Source of the DNA: Manis javanica
Lineage: Eukaryota > Chordata > Mammalia > Pholidota > Manidae
DNA: 64,000 nucleotides
NCBI RefSeq assembly: GCF_040802235.1
Contig: NC_133158.1
Location: 41,916,001 to 41,980,000 of the forward strand
Reading direction: 5' to 3'
Part shown: positions 54,456-64,000 of the stretch, one piece after another
Layout: the number at the start of each line of letters is the position of its first letter
Position numbering within the stretch: the stretch's first letter is position 1
Translations under genes and position numbers: made by a program
Notes under the pieces: generated by a model
The model's input: only the letters and a program-made list of their open reading frames with translations
The model's database searches: none
Told to the model about the DNA's origin: nothing

Positions 54456-55017
54456 AGCCAAGCCACAAACTGGGAAATCATTTAACTCATAAAGAGTTAG
54501 TATATACAACACTAAAAATAAAGAATTAGTGTACAGAATACATTGTTTCCTTCTCATTAACAGGAGGGACAAGCCACTCAGAAGAACTGGAGAGTGGTGG
54601 ACTCCAGAGGTGATGGGGACAGGAGCTGGGGTCCACATGGAAGGGGGTCTTGGGACTTCAGTTCTATTCCTAATGCTTATTTCTTAAGATGTGTTGTGGG
54701 TGCATGAATTGTTGGCTATCTTGTATATTTTTGATGTGTAGGAAATATTTCCTAATGCATTATTATGGTTAAAAATCCACAAAGGTGTTGCTTTATTTTG
54801 TGCCTGAGAGTTATATGATAGATTTAGATGCCCACATATCCTCTGAGACTCTAGAATCTCCCTTGCATCTTTCTGGCTCCTGGTGGTGGCCAGCAGTCCT
54901 TGGTGTTCCTGGGCTTATAGCTTCAGCTGTCCAGCCTTTGCGACTGCCTTCACAAGCCATTCTCCTTGGGTGTCTTTGAAAAGTCTTTCTTCTGTGTGCA
55001 CTCTGTGTCTAAATTTC
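54456..55017. other. Unassigned sequence
   Basis: No gene or clear repeat recognised between the L1 and the old repeat at 55018. Confidence 0.4.
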
Positions 55018-55195
55018 TCTTTCTTATAAGGACACCAGTCATATTGGATTAGGGCACATCTTAATGATGTAATTTTTACTTGTTTAAGTCTATAAAAACC
55101 CTATCTCCAAATAAGGTCGCATTTTGATGTAGTAGGGGTTAGGATTGTAATTTATCTTATTTGGGGAACACAACTCAACTCATACCATGTCAAAA
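55018..55195 (-). repeat. Old interspersed repeat fragment
   Basis: Landmarks 'aggacaccagtcatattggatta' and 'ctccaaataaggt' are the reverse of the common repeat also seen at 30366-30710. Cut on the right by an L1. Confidence 0.55.
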
Positions 55196-55203
55196 CCGCA
55201 CTA

Positions 55204-56080
55204 TAATTATCAGGGAAATTCAAATTGAAACCACACTGAGATATCACCTCATGCCAGTTAGGATGGCCAACATAGAAAAGACTAGGAACAACGAATGCTG
55301 GTGAGGATGCGGAGAAAGGGGAACCTTCCTACACTGTTGGTGGGAATGTAAGCTAGTTCAACCATTGTGGAAAGCAGTACGGAGGTTCCTCAAAAAGCTC
55401 AAAATAGAAACACCATTTGACCCAGGAATTCCACTCCTAGGAATTTACCCTAAGAATGCAGGAGCTCAGTTGGAAAAAGATCTATGCACCCCTTTGTTTA
55501 TCGCAGCACTATTTACAATAGCCAAGAAATGGAAGCAATCTAAGTGTCCATCAGTAGATGAATGGAAAAAGAAGAGGTGGTACATATACATAATGGAATA
55601 TTATTCATCCATAAAAAGAAAACAAATTGTACCATTTGCAACAACATGGATGGAGCTAGAGGGTATTATGCTCAGTGAAGTAAGCCAGGCAGAGAATGAC
55701 AAGCACCAAATGATTTCACTCATCTGTGGAATATAAAAACAAAGAAAAACCGAAGGAACAAAACAGCAGCAGACTCACAGACCCAAGAATGGACTAATAG
55801 TTACCAAAGGGAAAGGGACTTGGGGTTGTAAGGGAAGGGAGGGAGAAGGAGAATAAGGGGCATTACAATTAGCAGACATAATGTAGCGGGAGGCACGGGG
55901 AAGGCAGCATAGCACAGAGAAGACAAGTAGTGATTCTATAGCATCTTACTTCGCTGATGGACAGTGACTGTAATGGGGTATGTGGTGGGGACTTGATAAT
56001 GGGGGGAATCTAGTAACCATAATGTTGTTCATGTAATTGTATATTAATGATACCAAAATAAAAAAAACATTAAGAAAACC
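55204..56080 (+). mobile_element. 5'-truncated L1 (plus)
   Basis: The last about 530 bp of ORF2, including an open 123-codon C-terminal stretch (55365-55736), the 3'UTR and an A-rich tail. The flanks 'aaaaccgcactata' (about 55192-55205) and 'aaaaccccacactata' (about 56077-56092) look like a diverged target duplication. Confidence 0.8.
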
Positions 56081-56092
56081 CCACACTATATA

Positions 56093-56512
56093 AGACAACA
56101 CAAGTAGCTTTACTACTATTTTTTAGGAACTGATCCATTCAGCTTTGATATATTACAGCTTTGATATATAATTGACATATGACAATATGTCAGTTTAAGG
56201 TATACAATGTAACAATTTGATGTATGCATATATTGTGAAATGATTACCAAATAAGGTTAGCTAAGACATCATCACCTCACATAGGTGCAATATTTTTGTG
56301 TGTGAGGTGAGATCTGTTCATTAAACTCTACTTTTGTAGCAACTTTCAAACTTAACAATGCTTACAACTTACAACTGTGGTCACCATAATGCACTTTATA
56401 GTAGAACTTATACCTGGAAGTTTGTGCCTTTTGACCAACTTCACCCATTTCCATCCCCACCCCTTCCCCTAACAACCACCAGTCTAATCTGGTCCTTTCT
56501 CTTTTCTTTTCT
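56093..56512 (-). mobile_element. Old L1 3'UTR-like sequence
   Basis: Contains 'ataattgacatatgacaatatg' and 'gtcaccataatgcactttatag', features of old L1 3' regions in reverse orientation. Boundaries are uncertain. Confidence 0.5.
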
Positions 56513-57617
56513 ATTTTTATTAAGGTATCATTGATATACACTCTTATGAAGGTTTCACATGATCAACATTCTAGTTACTACATCACCCATATTATCAAGT
56601 TCCCCCCACACCCCATTTCAGTCACTGTCCATCAGCATAGTAACATGCCATAGAGTTACTACTTGTCTTCTCTGTGCTATAGTGCTTTCCCCATGACCCC
56701 CACAAAACACACACCATGTGTGCCAATCATAATACACCTCAATCCCTTTCTCCCTCCTCACCTGCCCTCACCAACCCCTCCCCATGGTAACTGTTAGTCC
56801 CTTCTTGGAGTCTACTGCTGTTTTGTTCCTTCAATTTTGCTTTGTTCTTATACTCCACAGATGAGGGAAATCATTTGGTACTTGTCTTTCTCCACATGGC
56901 TTATTTCACTGAGCATAATACCCTCTAGCTCCATCCATGTTGTTGCAAATGGTAGGATTTGTTTTCTTCCTATGGCTGAATAATCTTCCATTGTGTATAT
57001 GTGCCACCTCTTCTTTATGCATTCATCTACTAATGGACACTTAGGTTGCTTCCATATCGTGACTATTGTAAACTGTGCTATGATAAAATAAGGATGCATA
57101 TGTCTTTTTGAATCTAGGATTTTATTTTCTTTGGGTAAATTCCTAGGACTGGAACTCTTGAGTCAAATGGTATTTCTGTTTTTAGTTTTTTGAGGAACCT
57201 CCATATTGCTTCCCACAATGGTTGAACTAATTTACATTCTGACCAACAGTGTAGGAGGGTTCCCTTTTCTCTGCCAGCATTTATTGTTCCTTGTCTTTTT
57301 GATGTTGGTCCCTTAACTGGTATGAGGTGATATCTCATTGTGGTTTTAAACTGCATTGCCCTGATAATTAGCGATGTGGAGCATCTTTCCATGTGCCTGT
57401 TGGTCATCTGAACTTTGTCCTTGGAGTAGTATCAGTTCATATTGTCTGCCCATTTTCTAATTGGGTTATTTGCTTTTTGAGTGTTGAGGCATGTGAGTTC
57501 TTTATATATTTTGGATGTTAACCCCTTCTTGGATATGTCATTTATGAATATATTCTCCCATACTATAGGATGCCTTTTTGTTCTACTGACAGTGTCCTTT
57601 GCTGTACAGAAGCTTTT
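56513..57617 (-). mobile_element. L1 (minus), 3' part, interrupted by a younger L1
   Basis: 3'UTR and ORF2 C-terminus in reverse orientation (broken frames at 56848-57099 and 57114-57407). Interrupted after TGTACAGAAGCTTTT (57603-57617), which is repeated at 59428-59442, where this L1 resumes. Confidence 0.85.
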
Positions 57618-57630
57618 TTTTCATACATAC

Positions 57631-57661
<31 letters not shown>

Positions 57662-59427
57662 GGTCTCATTAATCTACAATTACATGAGGAACATTATGTC
57701 TACTAGGTTCCCCCATTCACCAAGTCCCCCCAAACCCCATTAGAGTCACTGCCCATCAGCGTAGTAAGATGCTGTAGAGTCACTACTTGTCTTCTCCGTC
57801 TTGCACAACCCTCCCTGCACCTCCCCCCACATTTTACATGCTAGTCATAATGCCCTCTGTCTTTTTCACCCCCCTTATCCCTCCCTTCCCAGCCACCCTC
57901 CCTGGTTCCTTTCCCTTTGGTAACTGTTAGTCCATTCTTGGGTTCTGTGATTCTGCTGCTGTTTTGTTCCTTCAGTTTTTGCTTTGTTCTTATACTGCAC
58001 ATATGAGTGAAATCATTTTGTACTTGTCTTTCTCCACCTAGCTTGTTTTACTGAGCATAATATCCTCTGGCTCCATCCATATTGTTGCAAATGGCAGGAT
58101 TTGTTTTCCTGTTATGGCTGAATAATATTCCATTGTGTATATGTACCACATCTTGTTTATCCATTCATCTACTGATGGACACTTAGATTACTTCCATTTC
58201 TTGTCTATTGTAAATAGTGGTGTGATAAGCATAGGGGAGCATAGGTCTTTTTCAAATTGTGCTGCTGTATTCTTAGGGTAAATTCCTAGAAGTAGAATTC
58301 CTGGGTCAAATGGTATATCTATTTTGAGCTTTTTGAGGAACGTCCATACTGCTTTCCACAATGGTTGAACTAATTTACATTCCCACCAGCAGTGTAGGAG
58401 GGTTCCCCTTTCTCCACAACCTCACCAACATTTGTTGTTTGTCTTTTGGATGGTGGCGATCCTTACTGGTGTGAGGTGATATCTCATTGTGGTTTTGATT
58501 TGCATTTCTCTGATGACTAGCGATGTGGAGCATCTTTTCATGTGTCTGTTGGCCATCTGAATTTCTTCTTTGGAGAACTGTCTATTCAGCTCCTCTGCCC
58601 AATTTTTAATTGGATTATTTGCTTTTTGTTTGTTGAAGTGTGTGAGTCTTTATATATTTTGGATGTCAACCCTTTATCAGATCTGTCATTTATGAATACA
58701 TTCTCCCATATTGTAGGATGCCTTTTTGTTCTATTGGTGGTGTCCTTTGCTGTACAGAAGCTTTTCAACTTGGTATAGTCCCACTTGTTCATTTTCGCTT
58801 TTTTTCCCTTGCCCGGAGAGATATGTTCATGAAGAAGTTGCTCATGTTTATGTCCAAGAGATTTTTGCCTGTTTTTTTCTAAAAGTTTTATGGTTTCATG
58901 ACTTACATTCAGGTCTTTGATCCATTTCTAGTTTACTTTTGTGTATGGGATTAGACAATGATCCATTTCATTCTCTTCCATGTGGCTGTCCAGTTTTGCC
59001 AACACCAACTGTTGAAGAGGCTGTCATTTCCCCATTGTATGTCCATGGCTCCTTTATTGTATGTTTATTGACCATATATGTTTGGGTTAATGTCTGGAGT
59101 CTCCAATCTGTTCCACTGGTCTGTGGCTCTGTTCTTGTGCCAGTACCAAATTGTCTTGATTACTATGGCTTTTTAGTAGAGCTTGAAGTTGGGAAGCGAG
59201 ATCCCCCTCCACTTTATTCTTCCTTCTCAGGATTGCTTTGGCTGTTCTGGGTCTTAGGTGGTTCCATATGAATTTTTGAACTATTTTTTACAGTTCATTG
59301 AAGAATGCTGTTGGTAATTTAATAGGGATTGCATTGAATCTGTAGATTGCTTTGGGCAGGATGGTCATTTTGACAATATTAATTCTTCCTAGCCAAGAGC
59401 ATGGGATGAGTTTCCATTTGTTAATGT
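57618..59427 (-). mobile_element. Younger 5'-truncated L1 nested in the L1
   Basis: About 1.8 kb of L1 3' end bracketed by the 15-bp duplication TGTACAGAAGCTTTT. The poly(A) end (left) has grown into an AT dinucleotide microsatellite at 57628-57661. The 5' truncation lies in ORF2. Reading frames are broken. Confidence 0.85.
57628..57661. repeat. AT-dinucleotide microsatellite at an L1 tail
   Basis: Imperfect (AT)n/(TA)n run with a few CATA and TGTA units; it lies in the A-tail position of the L1 at 57618-59427. Confidence 0.9.
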
Positions 59428-59706
59428 TGTACAGAAGCTTTTTAGTTTGATATAGTCCCATTTGTTCCCTTTTGCTTTTGTTTCCCTTGCCCAAGGAGGT
59501 GTGTTCAGAAAAAAGTTGCTCATGTTTATATTCAAGAGATTTTACCTGTTTTCTTCTAAGAGTTTTATGGTTTCATGACTTAGACTCAGGTCTTTGATCC
59601 ATTTTGAGTTTACTTTTGTGTATGAAGTTAGACAGTAATCCAGTTTCATTCTCTTACATGTAGCTGTCCAGTTTTGCCAACACCAGCTGTTGAAGAGGCT
59701 GTCATT
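59428..59706 (-). mobile_element. L1 (minus), continuation of 56513-57617
   Basis: ORF2 sequence resumes exactly at the second copy of the duplication. It is cut at 59706 by the LTR-A-like element. Confidence 0.8.
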
Positions 59707-59995
59707 TCCTGGGTGTTAAAGTGCAATCTTATCTTTGAGGTGGAATCCTTCCTACTTTTTACTATGTTGTTTACGGCTGTGGGTCTGCATGCTAAGTTGG
59801 TTGCCCAATTTGCAGTCACCTCATCAGATCTGAAATAGGAAAGACCGCACATCCACCTGGGCCTTTTAGCATGCTAAAGTGAATCTTACACATGATTACA
59901 AATAATGAGCATAATAAAAACATGTGCTACTCTTCTTTATCTGGGGAATATTAATTTATCTCACTGATGGATGACTCTAGAACTTAATGGTTTAA
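59707..59995 (-). repeat. LTR-A-related fragment (inverted relative to 3500-4160)
   Basis: Reverse complement gives 'tctagagtcatccatcagtgag', 'tatgctcattatttgtaatc' and 'agcatgctaaaaggccc', matching the variant at 3500-4160. Only the U3 side is present. Confidence 0.65.
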
Positions 59996-60000
59996 AAAAA

Positions 60001-63000
60001 TTTATTTTATTAAGGTATGATTGATATATACTCTTGTGAAGGTTTCACATGAAAAAACAATGTGGTTACTACATTTACCCGTATTATCAAGTCCCCACCC
60101 ATACCCCAATGCAGTCACTGTCCGTCAGTGCAGCAAGATGCCACAGATTCACTTTGTGCCTTCTCTGTGCTACACTGTTCTCCCCGTGATCCCCCACACC
60201 ACGTATACTAAACATAATATCCCTCAATCCCCTTCTTCCTTCCTCCCCACCCTCCCTCCCACATCCCTCCCCTTTGGTAACCACTAGTTCATTCTTGGAG
60301 TTTGTGATTCTCCTGCCATTTTGTTCCTTCAGTTTTGCTTCATTGTTTTACTCCACAAATGAGGGAAATCATTTGGCATTTTTCTTTGTCCACCTGGCTT
60401 ATTTCACTGAGCATAATGTCCTCCAGCTCCATCCATGTTGTTGGAAATGGTAGGATTTGTTTCTTTATTATGGCTGAATAGTATTCCATTGTGTATATGT
60501 ACCACATCTTCTTTATACATTCATCTACTGATGGACACTTTGGTTGCTTCCATATCATGGCTACTGTTAAAAGTGCTGCAGTAAACATAGGGGAGCATAT
60601 GTCTTTTTGAGACTGAGAAGTTGTATTCTTTGTGTAAATTCCAAGGAGTGGGATTCCCGGGTCAAATGGTATTTCTATTTCTAGTTTTTTGAGGAACGTC
60701 CATATTGCTTTCTACAATGGTTGAACTAGCTTACATTCCCATGAGCTGTGTAGGAGGATCCCCCTTTCTCTGCATCCTCGCCAGCATTTGTTGTTCTTAG
60801 TCTTTTCGATGCTGGCCATTCTTACTGGTGTGTGGTGATATCTCATTGTGGTTTTAATTTGCATTCCCTGATGATTAGTGATATGCAGCATCTTTTCATG
60901 TGCCTGTTGGCCATCTGAATTTCTTCTTTGGAGAACTGTCTCTTCACATCCTCTGCCCATTTGTTAATAGGGTTATTTGCTTTCTGGGTGTTGAGGCATG
61001 TAAGTTCTTTATATACTTTGGATGTTAATCCCTTGTTGGATATATCACTTACAAATATATTCTCCCATACTGTAGGATGCCTTTTTGTTCTGTTGGTGGT
61101 GTCTTTTGCCATACAGAAACTTTTTAGTTTGATGTAGTCCCATGAGTTCATTTTTGCTTTTGTTTCCCTGGCTCGAGGAGATGCATTCAGGAAGAATTTG
61201 CTCATGTTTATATTCAGGAGATGTTTGCCTATGTTGTCTTCTAAGGGTTTTATGGTTTCATGACTTACATTCAAGTATTTAATCCATTTTCAGTTTACTT
61301 TTGTGTATGGGGTTAAACAATAATCCAGTTTCATTCTCTTGCATGTAGCTGTCCAGTTTTGCCAACACCAGCTGTTGAAGAGGCTGTCATTTTCCCATTG
61401 TAAGTCCATGGCTCCTTTATCTTATATTAATTGACCATATATGGTTGGGTTTGTATCAGGGCTCTCTAGTCTGTTCCATTTGTCTATGGGTATGTTCTTG
61501 TGCCAGTACCAAATTGTCTTGATTACTGTGGCTTTGTAGTAGAGCTTGAAGTCAGCGAGCGTAATTCCCCCTGCTTTATTTTCCTTCCCAGGATTGCTTT
61601 GGCTATTTGAGGTCTTTTGTGGTTCTATATGAATTTTAGGAGATTTTTCTCTTGTTCATTGAAGACTGCTGTTGGTATTTTGATAGAAATTTCATTGAAT
61701 CTATAGATTACTTTAGGCAGGATGGCCATTTTGACAATATTAATTCTTCCTATCCATGAGCATGGGATGCATTTCCATTTATTGGTATCTTCTTTAATTT
61801 CTCTCATAAGTGTCTTGTAGTTTTCAGAGTATAGGCCTTTCATTTCCTTGGTTAGGTTTATTCCTAGGTATTTTATTATTTTTGATGCAATTGTGAATGG
61901 AATTGTTTTCCTGATTTCTCTTTCTGCTAGTTCATTGTTAGTGTATAGGAATGCAACAGATTTCTGTGAATTAATTTTGTATCCTGCAACTTTGCTGAAT
62001 TCAGATATTAGTTCTAATAGTTTTGGGGTGGATTCCTTAGGGGTTTTATGTACAATATCATGTCATTTGCAGGGAGGTACAGTTTAATTTCTTCCTTGCC
62101 AATCTGTATGCTTTTTATTTCTTTGTGTTGTTTGATTGCTGTGGCTAGGACCTACAGTATTATGTTGAATAGAAGTGGGGAAAGTGGGCATCCTTGTCTT
62201 GTTCCCAATCTTAAAGGAAAAGCTTTCAGCTTCTTGCTGTTAAGTATAATGTTGGCTGGGGTCTGTCATACATGGCCTTTATTATGTTTAGGTACTTGCC
62301 CTCTATACCCATTTTGTTGAGAGTTTTTATAATGAATGGATGTTGAATTTTGTCAAATGCTTTTTCAGCATCCATGGAAATGATCATGTGGTTTTTCTCC
62401 TTCTTTTTTTGATGTGGTGGATGATGTTGATGGATTTTCGAATGTTGTACCATCCTTGCATCCTTGGAATAAATCCTACTTGATCATGATGGATGATCTT
62501 TTTGACATATTCTTGAATTTGGTTTGCTAATATTTTGTTGGGTTTTTTTGCATCTATGTTTATCAGGGATATTTGTTTGTAATTTTCTTTTTTTGTGGTG
62601 TCTTTGCCTGGTTTTGGTAGTAGAGTGATGCTGGCCTCATAGAATGGCTTTGGAAGTATTCCCTCCTCTTCTCCTTTTTGGAAAACTTTAATAAGAATGA
62701 GTATCATGTCTTCACTAAATGTTTGATAAAATTCAACAGTGAAGCCATCTGGTCCAGAGGTTTTGTGCTTAGGTAGATTTTTATTACCAGTTCAATTTCA
62801 TTGCTGGTAATTGGTTTGTTCAGATTTTCTGTTTCTTCCTTGGTCAGCCTTGGAAGGTTGTATTATTCTAGAAAGTTGTCCATTTCTTCTAGTTTATCCA
62901 GTTTGTTAGCATATAATTTTTTATAGTATCCTCTAAAAATTCTTTGTATTTCTATTGTGTACTTAGTGATTTTTCCTTTCTCATTTCTGATTCTGTTTAT

Positions 63001-63965
63001 GTGTGTAGACACATTTTTTTTAAAAGTTTGTCTAGGGGTTTATCTATTTTGTTTATTTTCTTGAAGAAGCAGCTCTTTCTCTCATTGATTCTTTCTATTG
63101 TTTTATTCTTCTCAATTTTATTTATTTCTGCTCTAATCTTTATTATGTCCCTCCTTGTACTGACTTTAAGCCTCATTTGTTCTTCTTTTACTAGTTTCAT
63201 TAATTGTGAGTTTAGACTGCTCATATGAGATTGTTCTTCTTTCCTGAGGTAGGCCTGTATTGCAATGTACTTTCCTCTTAGCTCATCCTTCGCTGTGTCC
63301 CACAGATTTTGCAGTGTTGAATTATTTTTGCCATTTATCTCCATATATTGCTTGATCTCTGTTTTTATTTGGTCATTGATCCATTGGTTCTTTAGGAGCA
63401 TTTTGTGAAGCCTCCATGTGTTTGTGGGATTTCTCATTTTCTTTGTGTAATTTATTTCTAGTTTCATACCTTTGTGGTCTGAGCAACTGGTTGGTAGAAT
63501 CTCAATGTTTTTGAATTTACTTATGCTCTTTTTGTGGCCTAGTATATGATCTATTCTTGAAAATATTCTATGTGCACTTGAGAAGAATGTGTATTCTGTT
63601 GAGTTTGGGTGTAGAGTTCTGTAGATATCCATTAGGTCCATCTGTTCTAATATATTGTTCAGTGCCTCTGTGTCCTTATTTATTTTCTGTGTGGTCGATC
63701 TGTCCTTCAGAGTGAGTGGAGTGTTGAAGTCTCCTAGAATAAATGCATTGCATTCTATTTCACCTTTAAATTCTGTTAATATTTGTTTCACATATGTAGG
63801 TTCTCCTGTGTTGGAGTACAGATATTTATAATGGTTATACCTTCCTGTTGGATTCACCCCTTTATCATTATGTAATGTCCTTATTTGTCTCTTGTGACTT
63901 TCTTTGTTTTGAAGTTTATTTTGTCTGATACAAGTACTGCAACTCCTGCTTTTCTCTCTCTATTA
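60001..63965 (-). mobile_element. L1 (minus), 3'UTR to ORF2 endonuclease
   Basis: About 4 kb of L1 in reverse orientation. The 3' end is at about 60001, RT parts at about 61625-62707, and a 286-codon open part of ORF2 with the end of the endonuclease (its Leu-Gly-Asp-Phe-Asn motif near 63735-63750) lies at 62997-63857. It stops at about 63965, before the ORF2 start. Confidence 0.85.
62997..63857 (-). pseudogene. L1 ORF2 fragment, longest open L1 stretch in the window
   Basis: 286 codons spanning the C-terminal half of the endonuclease and the linker to the RT. Flanking ORF2 parts are in other frames, so it is a remnant. Confidence 0.8.
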
Positions 63966-64000
63966 GTGTGCGGGCCCGGCCTATGGCCGAGGCTGAGCCC
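63966..64000. other. Start of an unidentified GC-rich element
   Basis: L1 sequence stops and 35 bases of GC-rich, CpG-containing sequence follow, starting TGTGCGGGCCCGGC. It could be an LTR start or other insertion; too short to identify. Confidence 0.4.

Overview
The window is nuclear DNA of a placental mammal. It holds one host gene, NDUFV3 (four coding exons, minus strand, 33.7-43.9 kb). Almost all the rest is layered retroelements: at least three ERV lineages, several solo LTRs, and many L1 copies. I see no Alu, B1/B2, carnivore or ruminant SINEs. The L1 3' ends and the lack of young SINEs make me lean towards a laurasiathere such as a pangolin, but that is a guess from general familiarity and not a demonstrated assignment.

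Left part (1-27.9 kb). The 3' end of a gammaretrovirus-like ERV (open TM-subunit reading frame, polypurine tract, 3' LTR) lies at the left edge and is followed by old LTRs. Then comes a deep nest that can be read from its target-site duplications. An old LTR (minus strand) was split by an ERV-E-type provirus (plus strand, tRNA-Glu-like primer site, GGTT duplication, 5089-27677). Its pol gene was hit by a short 5'-truncated L1 (20-bp duplication) and, separately, by a full-length minus-strand L1 that carries an apparent 3' transduction. That L1 was later hit by a complete betaretrovirus (minus strand, 11461-20295, 8,835 bp).

The betaretrovirus is the outstanding object. Its two 388-bp LTRs are identical at every base. 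It has a perfect 6-bp duplication, a perfect tRNA-Lys1,2 primer-binding site, and open gag, pro, pol and env frames with catalytic and zinc-finger motifs in place. Gag-pro and pro-pol are linked by two -1 frame changes. Env is of gammaretroviral (CX6CC) type on a betaretroviral gag-pro-pol, which is the simian type-D arrangement. It is either very young or still polymorphic.

Middle (28-45.7 kb). This is mostly single-copy sequence with NDUFV3, its CpG-island promoter, an antisense LTR in intron 2, a solo LTR with a 5-bp duplication, an old interspersed repeat, and small tandem duplications. NDUFV3 shows the known architecture in which a 1,044-nt in-frame exon (exon 3) can be included (458 aa) or skipped (110 aa).

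Right part (45.8-64 kb). This is an L1 graveyard: an old L1 split by a solo LTR; a nearly full-length plus-strand L1 with an odd 32-bp internal duplication of its own 5'UTR inside ORF2; a 5'-truncated plus-strand L1; and a series of minus-strand L1s, one inserted in another with a 15-bp duplication. The last 35 bases leave L1 and enter an unidentified GC-rich element.
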